DNA of 64,000 nt from Phascolarctos cinereus (Eukaryota; Chordata; Mammalia; Diprotodontia; Phascolarctidae). This document shows positions 1 through 11,089 of the stretch, in pieces. Below the pieces are notes generated by a model. The model saw only the letters and a program-made list of their open reading frames with translations. It was not told the DNA's origin and searched no databases. Where the stretch lies: assembly GCF_002099425.1 (NCBI RefSeq), contig NW_018344193.1:124001-188000 (forward strand). Direction: 5' to 3'. The number at the start of each line of letters is the position of its first letter. Position 1 is the stretch's first letter. The position numbers were made by a program, and so were the translations under genes.

Positions 1-1619
1 GGTGATCACATGGCCAACAGTTTGCCCCTTCAATAGGGCACAATACTTTTCAAAAATGAGGATTAAAGGTATTTGAAGATGAACTAAAATGCAATTTCAA
101 TGATAATAGACTTGTGCTCTAGCAAGGCACTTTTAGGCACTGGAGAGACAGAAAAATGGGACAGTCCCTGCTTTCAACTGAACATTCATTTTTGCTACTG
201 TCAGGTGATAAAGATAGAAAAGGTGCTAATTCTTAATTGAACCAGTACATTTTACCTTGAGGAAGCAGTAAAGGGCTTCAGGAATACAACATATTATTTT
301 AAACTAAGAGACTCTTTGTCCTAATTATTCCAGACCTTGCTAAGTACAAGAATATAAATAATTCAAGGAAGTCAGGACAGCTGTACCTTCTTTCATGCTC
401 TTTTTCCTTGATGATCCTCAGCCTGGGTTTTTTTTTCTCCACGAGCTGCAAATTGTCTTAATTGATACACATTTTGTTCCCTTTGAATGAATATATAAAA
501 AAACTCTGTGAAAATTACTCTTGGGGAGAGAAGTTTATATTTAGGTTTTGTGGTCTCCTTTCCCTGTAACTAGAGTAAAAATTTAGTTATTCTTGAGCAT
601 AATTTTTTTCTGAAAATTTTCTTCTTTTTAGTGAAATTTTAAAGAGGATACAAAATATACACAGGGATAAAAAATAATTACAGTGAGGGGGGTTGGGTAG
701 GGGAGAGCAGCACTACCTCCTGGCAGGATCAGGAAGAACCCACTAGGAAAGGTGAAGTCTGCATAGACTCTTGGATAAAGCTAAAGATTTTAAGAGGTAG
801 AAAGGAAGAAGAACATTGCAAGCACAGAAAGACAGCCTGAGAAAAGGAATGGGAGTAGAAGATGGATTATTGTATATAGGTTTAACAACAAACCATCTAT
901 CCACATCTCAGCTTAACCTGTAAACACCACTATGCTGACACATCATGATATAACCAAAGTTAATGAAAACTTATGAGCTGATGGTTGGCATGATGCCTTC
1001 TCTGTCTGTTTTTCTATACATCAAATGAGTACTGGTCAGTAAGTGCGGAAAAGCTGTGCTTGTCTTGAACTGCTGCCATTGAGAATTAGAGGGATGCTGT
1101 TGAGGTGGATGCTTTTATTCCTCATCTCTGGCCCCTTTGAGAATAAAGAGAAAGGTGGATGCTCCTATACCCTGTCTCGACCTGCCACCATTGAGAATAA
1201 AGTAATTAACTTCTTATCTGGGGCTTCACTGTCCTTTAAGTCTGTCTGAATCCAGTGAATCTAAGATGGACCTGAGCTCTTGTGTTATGCATGGTAATCA
1301 GTGCTTAAGAAATATCAGTTTATCAGCTATGGGGAGAATGGATTAGGAGGGGAAAGAGTGGAAGGGAAGAGCTGCGATTATTTTCTATTGCTTAGCTATT
1401 CATGTCTCTCTCAAATAAATGTATTGCCTTCCTAAAGAAGCCTTGGAATTCAGTATCAGAGACATGCTATCTCTGGCGATTCCAAGAGATAAGGGGTGCA
1501 AAATGGGCTGTAGATACCACTATGAATCAAGAATCCTCACCACATGAATCCAATCATTCATGTTAAAGAAGTTTAGACAAATTAATTAGGTCACAAATAG
1601 AAAAACCTTGTCTACCCCT
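1..1619. other. Unassigned AT-rich DNA
   Basis: I see no gene, RNA or clearly recognisable repeat here. The stretch is A/T-rich with short homopolymer runs. The only internal structure noticed is a set of imperfect direct repeats at about 1072-1215, listed separately. Confidence 0.5.
1072..1215 (+). repeat. Three imperfect direct repeats around a 'ttgagaat' core
   Basis: Three blocks of roughly 50-60 bp carry the core 'ttgagaat' at about 1078, 1137 and 1191. The second and third read 'ttgagaataaag', and the first two also share 'aggtggatgct'. The last block contains a canonical AATAAA followed by a T-rich and G-rich stretch, like a polyadenylation region. This could be a minisatellite or the 3' part of a fossil LTR. 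No matching partner or internal region was seen, so the LTR reading is only a possibility. Confidence 0.4.
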
Positions 1620-1745
1620 CAACCAGCAAGTATTTGCTTAGCACTTACTAGGTATTATTGTTCTAAGTGATAGAATTACGAAGACAAAAGTTAAGCAGAT
1701 CCTGCTCTCAGGGAGCTTACATTCTATTGGAGGAGACCCCATATA
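1620..1745 (+). repeat. Ancient interspersed repeat, unclassified (type A)
   Basis: It contains a recurring theme in this window: a 'tatttgcttagcacttactaggt' type opening, then a 'tacgaagacaaaa' step, then 'cctgctctcagggagctt' and 'acattctattggaggagac'. The same order appears near 8.76, 14.15, 27.5 and 62.5 kb. I recognise it as a widespread old mammalian/marsupial repeat but cannot name the family with certainty. Confidence 0.5.
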
Positions 1746-3079
1746 AGCTCTTCCCAACATTCCAAATAAGACATGCAATGCATCTTGATGCTGGTTTCAT
1801 GGATGAAGAAATAAGACCCTCGAATAAGCCATAGGCTAGGTTTTTTAGTCTCTGTTATTTTCTAACTAGGGAGTAAACACTTGCAATTGCTAGTATTGAG
1901 TTAACTTGGATGAAAATGTAAATACTTATCCAAGACATGCTGGTTTGAGAATTGATTGTTATCACATGTAACATAACACCTAACTACAATGATCCCGACA
2001 AAGGTTAGATAAATACAACTTGGACAGTTCATACTCTCTTTTTGGGTTGAAAGTCCTTCAATCAAGTCAAATCAAGTCCAGGAATACTTAGTTAATGCTG
2101 TGGCTGTCAGAATCCTTCCCCCATTCCTCTCCAAAATGGAAGGGAATTAGAAATTACAGAAGGATTGTTTCCTGGTCATTGTATCCAAAGGATAGCTTCT
2201 TTGGGTAATGAAACTGAAAAAAAAAACTTAAGTAAATGCAAGCCTATTAAACAAAGCCAGTAGGGTCACTTTGGAAGAAGCAAATAATAACATAAAAATT
2301 TTGCCTCAAGTTAAGAGTCTTGAAGGAGGCAGTTTTCTATCCTGAGGGCTCCCCTGTTAATCTAAGGCCCTGCACACAGTTGGTACTCAGCAAGTCATTG
2401 CTATTATTGTTGCTGCTGACCGATGCTTTGAATGCTCTGGACATAGTAATTGCCTTCAAGGATCTTATCTACTTGGGGAAGTCGGAACTGAACAGACCGT
2501 AAGTAGAGATAACTTAGTTATTAAACTGTGTGATAGAGACAGGTGATGATTAAAGAGAGTCCCTGAAGCTCTGAGGAAGAACTTTTCATCTCTGTTCTGT
2601 CCCCAAGGATGAAACCCATCGTCAGGTTAGAGAAAGAAGAATTTAAATCATAAAATGGCATGTTACATTTTTATGGTTTCTAGAAATTAAATGATGCCAC
2701 TGTGCTAAATGTCCTTGTGATTTTCGTTAGGGTAACAACTTTTTCTTTTCCTTGATTTTTTTTTGAAAGCCTTATAGAAGTGGCAGTCTACATTTCCAGC
2801 TGTTGCCATTTGGTTATTTCCAAATATAGCTAGTAATAGCTCCCCACCTCCACTCCATCCACCTCTGTCTCTTGAGAGTTCATTTAAAAAAAACATCAAA
2901 AAATAACCCACAGTAAACTTTAGGAAGAGTATATTCCTCTCCCACACCCCTCCCCCATTACAAAGAAAATTATATAAAATGTTAATTTGAGTGAAAGACT
3001 GGAAGAAGTGGTTTCAATTCTTAGAGGCAATAATTCATTTCTTGAATAATGTACTGTAAAGGATATTTTAATTCTAGAA
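1746..3079. other. Unassigned unique DNA
   Basis: No gene or confidently named repeat is visible. A short segment around 2365-2400 ('cacacagttggtactcagcaa') resembles an L2 3' end but is too short to call. Confidence 0.45.
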
Positions 3080-3475
3080 CTCATAGATTTGGAGACTTAC
3101 AGAAAATTCAAGATCATCCGGGGCAGCAAGGTGGCATGGTGGATAGAGTGGGGGACCTTGAGTCAGGAAGATCTGAGTTCAAACGTGGCTTCAGACACTT
3201 TCTAGATGTATGGTCCTGGGCAAGTCACTTCACCATGTTTGCCTCAGTTTCCTCATCTATAAAATAAGCTGGAGAAAATGGCAAACTGCTTCAGTATCTT
3301 TGCCAAGAAAACACCAAATAGGGTTGCAAAGAGTCAGATGTGACTGAAAATGTCTAAACAACAATCCTGTCTAACCAACTCATTTTATAGATGTAGAAAT
3401 AGACCCAACCAGGCTAAGTGAGTTACAATAGGTTGTAAGTGACTGAGTTCAATGCCAACACTCATTTTATGGTAT
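3080..3475 (-). repeat. MIR-family SINE fragment, interrupted
   Basis: The left part ('tcatagatttggag...') and right part ('ctcattttatagatgtagaaa...') are the two sides of a common MIR-type repeat read on the complementary strand. A MAR1-like SINE at 3120-3365 separates them. Divergence is high, so this is an old copy. Confidence 0.55.
3120..3365 (+). mobile_element. MAR1-like SINE with RTE/BovB-like tail
   Basis: A tRNA-derived head ('gggcagcaaggtggcatgg', 'tggatagagtg', 'gagtcaggaagatctgag', 'cctgggcaagtcacttcacc') is followed by 'cctcagtttcctcatctat'. It then has an RTE-type tail ('atggcaaactgcttcag', 'tatctttgccaagaaaac', 'actgaaaatgtctaaacaac'). The tail resembles the 3' end of BovB/RTE LINEs, which would have mobilised it. 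Near full length, moderately diverged. Confidence 0.85.
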
Positions 3476-3499
3476 CATGAACTTGGCAATAATTTAATA

Positions 3500-3604
3500 A
3501 ATACGGCTTTCAGGGTATTATTATCATTATCTTTGTCTTTCCATTGCCTGGCATAGAAGCCTACACATAGTAGACACTTTAGTGAATACTCATTAAGTTG
3601 AATT
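3500..3604 (+). repeat. L2 LINE 3'-end fragment
   Basis: The segment 'cattgcctggcatagaag...acacatagtagacacttt...taagttgaatta' matches the terminal L2 theme (most of 'cctggcacatagtaggtgcttaataaatgttgaatgaa'). Short and diverged. Confidence 0.55.
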
Positions 3605-5757
3605 ATTTTGCGTATTGTTAGGGTTCAAATATTATTGAAGTTTTTCAAATCTCTAGCTATGAATGAAAGTGATTTTTCTTCTTTCCTCCAAGAGAATTCT
3701 TGTTAACTCAAGAAATTCAATCAGAGTGGCAAATTGCTTGTGATAAGGACTGAAATCCGTATTGGTTCACAGGGCAATATTGTATCTTTGGTATCATTAA
3801 TCCTGTGCCAAAAAGAATTAAAAAATCAATTGTATGTTTGCTTCCCCCAAAAGCCTACAATAATCACAAAAGCAGAATGTATTCTTTTGATAGTAACTTT
3901 ATTATTATTATTGTTATTATCATTATTGTATATTTTAGAGATTTGAATAGACAATGTGGGTTGGAAAAGATGACTATGAATATAATGATTTAAAAGTGTA
4001 GTCCTTCCTTTAATGATATATTAATTAGAGATCGTGTGTAAGAGGTAAAGGCTGAAAAATATACTGCTGCTTTCATTATTAAAATAGGTATCACCAGGTA
4101 ACTAACATAATTATATAGATATATAGTATATAAAATATATATTATACATGTGCTGTGCTAAGCCATATCAGTAAAGGGATATAAAAATAATAGGAGTTTA
4201 GAATGGTGGATGGAGAAATGACCTTATGGTCAGGAAGATTTGGGTTTCAGCCTTAATCCATATAATACTAGTTGCTCAAGCTCGAAGATGTCACAATCTC
4301 CCAGTTCACCAGGCAACTCTCAAAGACTGTAAGTTTCATGTAAATTGGCCATCTTCATCATTGGAGGTAGTTTGTACACCAGGATCCCAACCCCAATAAA
4401 ATAAAAATAAGTGCTTGTTGAATTGAAGTCTATGATTAGTGTGCATGTTTACTCCCATATAAGGACAAAATAATGAAAGTAAAAGAAAAGCACCATCTTT
4501 GGCACATTATGTTCGTACATGATGTGACTGTAACTAAAGTTAAAAAGATGAATGTTTAACAAATATAGGAGGCACTAAAAATCATACATCACTGCATAAA
4601 AGACTTGAAAATAGAAAAATGTGGGGTTGCTTTTGCGTTAAAATAGCTGAAATTAGTGGCTCTGTAGTTGGATATTCTAGGGGCAGATGAATAATTGTTC
4701 ACCATTACAAATCCATTCATACAGCAGGCAATCAAGTTTTTTTTCTGTATTCTTTTATTTCAATTTTTATAACTTAGTCATTCTGCCACATTACCTGTGT
4801 TTCCATGGTAACCACCACACACCCATAATGCCTCTATGCTGGGCTCAAATGGGCTTCAATTTAGTTTCATCATTTTGCTGAAGATAGTTTTTCTCTTCAT
4901 TAGTTTTGTAGTTGAAAAACTCATATAAACTATAGACTGTCTTGAATAGGAACCCTAGGATGCCTAGGCATTGAAAGAGACTTTAATAGTTGCTTGGCAT
5001 CTATAAACAGTGGAATTAAATCATGAACTCGTGGCCCTCACAGCATTATACCTCAAACACTTTCAACTTTGATGAAACATCCATATTCTGCTTTGATTTT
5101 ATGATTCCTATTTTGCTCAGCAAGGAATTTGGATGTTTTTTTCCCTAGATAATATTGAGCTTTTGTTTGCAATTTCTGAAAGCTTTATCTGAAATATTCA
5201 GTAAGCTACACATCTAAGCAATGATGAAATGTACTTATTTTCTACCTCTCAGAATCTGAGTGATCATAGAAATTAATACATACTTAACTTGCTACATGAA
5301 GGAAAAAGCAGTTTAAGTACTTCTCCTTAACTATTTTTATTTTTCAGTGTGAAGAAGTTCATATTTCAAAGGAAATTGTCATCCAGTTTGTTTGACCTGC
5401 AGCATTGTCCTGTTGGCTTGTTCTTGTGGAGCTTAATTATACAATTTACTATTTTGAGGAAGCATATTTAATGACTCTAAAAACTTACTTCCCCTATTGG
5501 TCCTATATGAATCTCATTAGTCTCTTTTCTTTTATCATGCCAATCACTCGGATTCATAGGTGTTTAGAGAAAAATGAAAAATGAGAAAGGCACATTGGTA
5601 ATCAACTTTCTGCCTAATTGTAACTCTATTGGAGTTACAATGGGAATAATCTAACCATCTGTTAACAAAGGATTAAAAAATATTTTAAGTGTGTGTTGAG
5701 TGCTTTGGGGAAAAAGAAGACTTATGTAATTTTAAACCTCTAAAATTTCCACAGATT
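3605..5757. other. Mostly unassigned AT-rich DNA
   Basis: No gene is visible. A weak tRNA-SINE remnant may lie at about 4200-4260 ('atggtggatggagaa', 'ggtcaggaagatttgggtt'). The stretch 5100-5680 looks single-copy and contains a perfect hairpin (5617-5641). Its even base composition and intact-looking AT-rich motifs make it a possible conserved non-coding element, not shown. Confidence 0.4.
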
Positions 5758-6350
5758 ATTTACCTTTTAATAATAATAGTTTGCAATTATATAGCACCCA
5801 CTATATGCCAAGTGTTGTGTTAAGCACTTTACAGTTATGCCACATCATGATTTTCCCCATCACAGTGTCAATATATCATGGGTCGTCACAAGAAACTAAA
5901 TGGGATTTTTTGGGGAGTTCTACGCAGATGACATGCAAAGGCTAGCAGATGACACAGAAAAAGTTTTGAAGCTCAGAAATGCATAACATATACATATATA
6001 TGTAATATTATATAATATCAACATATTTTATCTTCTAATACCATACTAATTCAGACTTCTCTGGTATGAAGTGAGGGCCAAAAATTTTACATGGATTTTC
6101 GATTGTGGGGGCACCATGCCCCTAACCCCTATGATGTAGAAGGGATAAATACACAAATATTATCTCATTTAATCCTCACAACAACCCTGGAAGGTAAGTG
6201 CTATTATCATGCCCATTTTAGAAACTGAGACAGGTAGTGGTTAAGCAACTTTCTCCAGGGTCCCACAGCTAGTGGCAAGTGTCTCAGATCAGATTTGAAT
6301 TTAGGTCTTCCTGACCACAATGCTGCCTTAGCTGCCTTTTCCACTTATGC
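5758..6350 (-). repeat. MIR SINE split by a DNA transposon
   Basis: The left arm ('ataatagtttgcaattatat...tgttaagcactttac') and right arm ('acaaatattatctcatttaat...ggtaagtgctattatcatgcccattttagaaactgagaca...cccacagctagtgg') join into one MIR copy read on the complementary strand. About 310 bp of Tigger-like DNA sits between them. Confidence 0.8.
5832..6149. mobile_element. Tigger-like non-autonomous DNA transposon
   Basis: This element lies exactly at a break in a MIR. It begins 'CAGTTATGCC' and its right end carries 'catggattttcgattgtg', 'gggggcacc' and 'gcccctaacccctatgatgt', matching my memory of pogo/Tigger terminal sequences. Both outer ends share 'acatcat' in inverted orientation, and a TA can be read at each junction, as expected for this superfamily. 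Boundaries are good to a few bases. Old and non-coding. Confidence 0.6.
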
Positions 6351-6429
6351 ATCCAAGTTCAAGTTAATGTGGACTCCTGATTTGTAGGCAGTTTGAGGCA
6401 ACACTGGCACCATCATGGAAGAGACATTC

Positions 6430-6735
6430 TTACCTCATATCCCCACATCCAATCAATTGCCAAAGGCTTACTAGTTCTCCCTTAATATCTGTCATATCTG
6501 TCTTTTACTTTATTCTCTACTATGGATTCTGTAATCCAGAGGGAGTGTTTCCCAAAGATAATTCAGACTTTGTGTGTCTTTTCATTGGCTGTTCTCTGTG
6601 CCTGGAATGCTCTTTCTCTCCGCATCTCTGCCTATCTTCCTTCAAGTTTCAGCTTAAATCTCACCAATCAAAAGATGCCTTTTCTTATCCCGGTTACTAG
6701 ATTAGTGTCTTTCCTCTGTCCTTTTTGTTAGCTCC
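6430..6735 (+). repeat. L2 LINE 3' region
   Basis: The order of phrases follows the L2 consensus 3' region: 'tggctgttctctgtgcctgg', 'aatgctctttctctccgcat', 'tctgcctatcttccttcaag', 'tttcagcttaaatctcacc', then a 'ccttttcttatccc' segment. The short open frame here (6522-6731) is a remnant of this repeat, not a gene. Confidence 0.8.
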
Positions 6736-7235
6736 AAAGCATCTGTGTCCTAAAGGAGGCTCTGTGGTTTGAGGGAGTTTTTCATTCTTTGGCTGTTGTC
6801 TGCTAAGCAGAAACCTGAACTCTGGTGGATGGCTGCAGGTGGGGTACAGACATTAGCCTTGCTCCAGCTTTTTTGCTTTAAGGGTTGCATCTCCCCTTTC
6901 CCCTTCCCAAGCCCACATGTCTTGTCTGTACTTCTGTGCCATTTGTTGTGCTTAGCATCTGTTGAAAGTAGCAACAAACATACAACATCAAGACATATTT
7001 CTATCCTCCTTTCCCTTCCATCATCTTTCCCAGCAGTTTGTGTATTTAGATTTAGCCCAGGAATGATGCCAGTCACTTACTACTGAATAGTGTTTCAATT
7101 GTATTTACCAGTTTTATAATGTAAATAGCTTACTTAGGCTTGGATGCAACTGTTTTATAACTTTGAACAAATAAATCACTTCCTTTCTCTGTAAAAAAAA
7201 AACAAAAAACAACCCACCAATTTACCTTGTGTTTA

Positions 7236-7331
7236 CCTTGTATGGAGAAGGAAATGGCAAACCGTTCCAGTATCTTTGCCAAGAAGATCCCAAATAGAGT
7301 CATGAAGAGTTGGATACCAATGAAAAACAAT
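7236..7331 (+). mobile_element. MAR1/RTE tail fragment
   Basis: 'ggagaaggaaatggcaaacc', 'gttccagtatctttgccaag', 'agtcatgaagagttgga' and a final 'aaaaacaa' form the RTE-like tail of a MAR1-type SINE, or of its parent LINE. The tRNA head is absent. Confidence 0.75.
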
Positions 7332-7379
7332 TCGACAGAATGCTTCATATGCAAACAGTTGTTTGCATGATGTCTCTCC

Positions 7380-7490
7380 CAATAAAATGTGAGTTCTTTG
7401 AGTGTAGGGACTGGTTTTGCCTTTCTTTGTATCCCCTGTCCTTGAGGGAAGGGACCATTTTTGCCTTTCTTTTTAACCCCAGTGCAGCCC
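7380..7490 (+). repeat. L2 LINE 3' end with a partial internal duplication
   Basis: The terminal L2 phrase 'aaatgtgagttctttgagtg', 'tagggactggttttgccttt', 'ctttgtatccc' is followed at once by a second diverged version ('ccttgagggaagggaccatt', 'tttgcctttcttttt'). This looks like a local tandem duplication of about 50 bp. Confidence 0.65.
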
Positions 7491-8486
7491 ACTACTTCCC
7501 TGAAAGTTCATTACTTCCCCATCTTTCCCCTTTTCATGGCTGTGGCGATAGGCCTTCACAAAAGGACCAAGATCTTTGACATCTGTGCTTCTTTCTTAGT
7601 TTGACTTTTGATGTTTAAACATCCTCACCCTTGCTTTCTCGATGTCTCCAAAGAACAAAAGCTGAGTCCATAGCACATACAAAGCAAGTATCAACCTGCT
7701 TTACCCCCTGTGACTTATCTGGAGTGTCATATATAAGGTTTTTCATCATATTTTCTTTCTCAGTAGAAATCCTTGGGTTAAGGGAAAGAGCTGGCCGTGA
7801 GAAAGGGCTATACGGGCCAACCTGCCACCTCTGGGAACCAGTAAAGGAATGACGTATTGTTAGAACTGCTAGGCACATAGTTGAAAACGTGCATTAGGTG
7901 AACTGGAGCATAACAAACACAAGTCTGTTTTTGAAGGTCACATATCAAGCACTAAGGAGACACATGAATTAAGTGTTTGCTAAGATCTGAATATATGTGA
8001 AGATGAGTAATATCTAAGGGAAATTTTAAACCCATCAGAGTCATACTTCTGTTTCTTTAACAGTAGCCTTGTGCGTCTTTGCTCCGTTAGTTACTTTTGG
8101 CATTTTTTACTCCAGCTGCCTTTTTGGCAATCAGGATCTATACCTGCTGTGTGAATGTGTGGGATTTTAATATCAGGAATTAGTCAGTGAAGTTTGTATC
8201 ATCTTCAACAAATGTCACAATGTTTTGTGGAGAGTGGAGTTAGTCAGCAATCTTCACTTCTCCTGAAGGTCCTTATAACATTGTGCCTGAATTTGAAGGA
8301 ACGTACTCTAGCATTTTTGGAAATGAAATAAATCCTCCTTCTTGAAACATCTTCCCCATTCTTTTCAATCAAACATTTCTTTTCTGAAGGGCTCTGGGCA
8401 GCTCCAGTTGGCTCTCTCCCTTTTAAACACTGCTAACTTTACAATTATTCAGTTTTCTTAAAGATTTTTGAAGTTGCAATTTTTTT

Positions 8487-8492
<6 letters not shown>
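7491..8492. other. Unassigned unique DNA
   Basis: No gene or named repeat is visible. The part from about 8030 to 8340 has the mixed composition often seen in conserved non-coding sequence. Open frames on both strands here are short and unlike known proteins. Confidence 0.4.
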
Positions 8493-8558
<66 letters not shown>

Positions 8559-8593
8559 CCTCCCTCCCTCCCTCCCTCCCTCTGTCTCTCTCT
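8493..8593 (+). repeat. (CT)n then (CCCT)n microsatellite
   Basis: About 30 CT dinucleotides run into about seven CCCT tetranucleotides and an interrupted CT end. Likely length-polymorphic. Confidence 0.97.
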
Positions 8594-8639
8594 TGTTGTT
8601 ATGTTGTCACGTCAACCAAAATTTATTAACAAAGGGGTA

Positions 8640-8755
8640 AGGGAAGGGAATAAGCATTTATATATTAACTATTATATATCAGGCACTATGCTAAGCTCTT
8701 TATAAAAATTATCTCATTTGATCCTCACAAAATATCTGGTAGGTAGATGCTGTAA
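8640..8755 (-). repeat. MIR SINE fragment
   Basis: 'caggcactatgctaagctct', 'attatctcatttgatcctca' and 'ggtaggtagatgctg' are the middle of MIR on the complementary strand. Confidence 0.65.
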
Positions 8756-8870
8756 TTATATTAGTAAGCACCTACTATGTGCAGGGCTTTGTATCTGTTA
8801 CTGGGGATACAAAAAAATGCAAAAACAATGGTCCCTGCTCGCACAGGTTTGTGTGTATATATAGATGTGC
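8756..8870 (+). repeat. Ancient interspersed repeat, unclassified (type A)
   Basis: 'agtaagcacctactatgtgc', 'ggggatacaaaaaaatgcaa' and 'ggtccctgctcgcacagg' repeat the same theme as at 1.62 and 14.15 kb. Confidence 0.55.
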
Positions 8871-9198
8871 ACTAGGAATTCAGCTAGACAAAGATAGATA
8901 AGACATTTATTAAGCACTAACTATGTGCCAGGGTTAAGACTAAGAGTTCCAACAATTTCTCCCCCTTATCTTCTGTGAAGTTAAAGAGTACCAGGCCAGT
9001 CACACAAGCACCAAATCTTAGTTTTGGAAGATATCACAAAAGTGATCAAGTCTACTCTTCTTGCCAAGGTAAATATAGGCTAGTTTCAAATAGTGATTAG
9101 CTTGGTGGCAATACCTTACTTTTCTGTCTCTTCAACCTTTCAGTGTTGCTCTAAGAAAGTTATTCTAAGCTTAGTTGACCCTTAAAAGTGATACTTAG

Positions 9199-9364
9199 GT
9201 TTTTTTGGTTTTTTTTTTTTTTTTTTTAGGAAATTGGGGTTAAGTGACTTGCTCAGAGTCACACAGCTAGTAAGTGTCAAGTGTTTGGTCTGAGGTCAGA
9301 TTTGAACTCAGGTCCTCCTGACTTCAGGGCCAGTGCTCTATGCACTGTGCCACCTAGCCGCTCC
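9199..9364 (-). mobile_element. Short poly-A SINE (WSINE1/MAR-like)
   Basis: The element reads from a poly-T tract through 'ggggttaagtgacttgctca', 'cacagctagtaagtg', 'tttgaactcaggtcctcctg' and 'gtgccacctagccgc', so it lies on the minus strand with its poly-A at the left. It is bracketed by the direct repeat 'tgatacttag' at 9189-9198 and 9365-9374, a target-site duplication of LINE-type integration. Confidence 0.92.
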
Positions 9365-9891
9365 TGATACTTAGTTTTGATAGACACTTGGAGAAATCTC
9401 TCTTTCTCTTTGTTTCTGGGACATCACTAATAATACATAAAGACAAAGCTCTAGATGGTAGCTTTCATATTTAGGATAAGTTTCACAAAATGGGCCAGGG
9501 GCAAGTAGCAAAAAATATACTCTCAAATCAGATTTTTAAAACCAATTCAGTTTAGTGGCAGACTCCAGGACACTTTGAGATTGGCCTGATGTGGGGAGAA
9601 AAAGGAGAAGCTTACCTAGTATGTGGCAGATAGGAGGGAAACATCTGGTAGCTTGCCACCATAATTAATGATTCTTAATAACTAGGTGCTAAGTTTATTT
9701 GGTTCTAGCTACCTAAAGAGTGATCTCAATGATCTCGCTACTTTCTTATATTTAGGTACCTTAAGGAAAAACTCTGGTCAACCAAGATTGGGTCTGCCAC
9801 CACTAAATTCAGTTTTTTTCACGGGTCCCAAATTATTCTCAGGTAGCTAGTATCGTTGAAGGATAAAATAGATTCTTGAAAAAACAAAACT
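9365..9891. other. Unassigned DNA
   Basis: No gene or clear repeat was recognised between the SINE and the U6 retrocopy. Confidence 0.45.
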
Positions 9892-9997
9892 GTGCTAGCT
9901 TGGGCAGTATATATACTAATATTGCAATGATACAGAGAAGATTAGCATGGCTCCTGCACAAGGATGACATGCAAATTCATGAAGTGTTCCATATTTT
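9892..9997 (+). pseudogene. RNU6: U6 snRNA retrocopy (pseudogene)
   Basis: The full U6 length is present, from 'gtgctagcttgggcag' through the near-invariant 'gatacagagaagattagcat' (ACAGAGA box region) to 'gaagtgttccatatttt'. By eye against the vertebrate U6 sequence I remember, about a dozen positions differ, roughly five of them at CpG sites, as in a methylated decaying copy. An A-rich tail follows, and similar A-rich segments flank it at 9878-9890 ('gaaaaaacaaaac') and 10007-10020 ('gaaaaaaataaaac'), consistent with LINE-1-mediated retroposition. I see no convincing proximal sequence element upstream, so expression is unlikely. The short open frame across it is meaningless. Confidence 0.93.
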
Positions 9998-10020
9998 TTT
10001 TAAAAAGAAAAAAATAAAAC

Positions 10021-11089
10021 CAAAAATCTTCAATATCATACCTCTGATTGACGGTGTCCCACCTCCCAGAAGCTAGGACTCTGGTGAATTGATGCTACCC
10101 TTGTAAAATGTGTAAGACTCTGGTTCGGAAGGTTCTTGGATTGAATGTCTAGGAAGACTTATCTGATAAGGATGGGTTACATTTAGATATAATCTGGGTT
10201 GATCCTTTCTAACCCTTCCTTATTCCAATCGCTGAAGAATTGCCCTGGCCTTGAATTTTTTGCTGCCCTGTGAAGGTTTTATATATTCTGGGGAAATTGT
10301 TCAGGTAACCTTTAATTGGCATTTATTCTTTGTCATAGAATGGTTTGAAGAACTCCTTCCTAGGAAGGCCTTGGGGGACCATGAGGTGGAATTGTTGGAG
10401 GTACTTTGTTTTATAATATTATGAAGGAGGTGAAATTGTTTTCAAACAATCATAGTGAGTAAGAATTCATAAAGGAGAAAGGAAGTTCTTTCACAAACTT
10501 GGTAGCAATCTTGGATCCTTGGATGCAGGTGGGATATAGTTGGTTCAAGTGACCTCGGCTTGAACCACTAAAATGATTTCCTTAAGCCTGAGGCATACAA
10601 AGTTCAGCCTGTTGGAAGTCGATGCACTAAAGATTTAGGAGAATTCTCGCTGCCCTGTAGAATATCTTTCTAACTCAGCTTTGCCATGAAGAGTGTGGAG
10701 TTGAAGGAGAACCTGAATAAGTAATTGGATCCTTAAAAATCTCTTATTGTAAGTAAATTTATTTTTATTGCATCTTACTGTTCACGAGTATTTCATTTCC
10801 TTCTAATTCCAAGCCTGAATCACCAGAATGGTTCTAACTGTAACTGGTCCAGAGCACATGGTCTTGAAAGATAAATGAGCCTTGTTTCGGTTGGCCTAGT
10901 TATCTCTTTAGGAACCAGATGAGGAAAGGTTTTTTTCCCCCCCCCCATGGGGGATTTAGAAGTTAACGGGGAAGATAGGTTTTCCTAGGCCATGGATAAA
11001 ATATCCTAAGAAAACCAATCTGGGAGATTCTGGAAGGAAGGCTTTTCTCCCCAGATTTATTTCATATTACTCTCATACTTTATATTCTA
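10021..11089. other. Unassigned, apparently low-copy block
   Basis: About 1.07 kb with no repeat I can name and no supportable open frame. It holds a homopolymer-C run near 10938. It could be unique DNA or an element family I do not recognise. Confidence 0.4.

Noticed and set aside
9892-9997. Functional U6 gene
   Set aside because: About a dozen changes, A-rich tail and flanks, and no convincing upstream promoter element point to a retrocopy.
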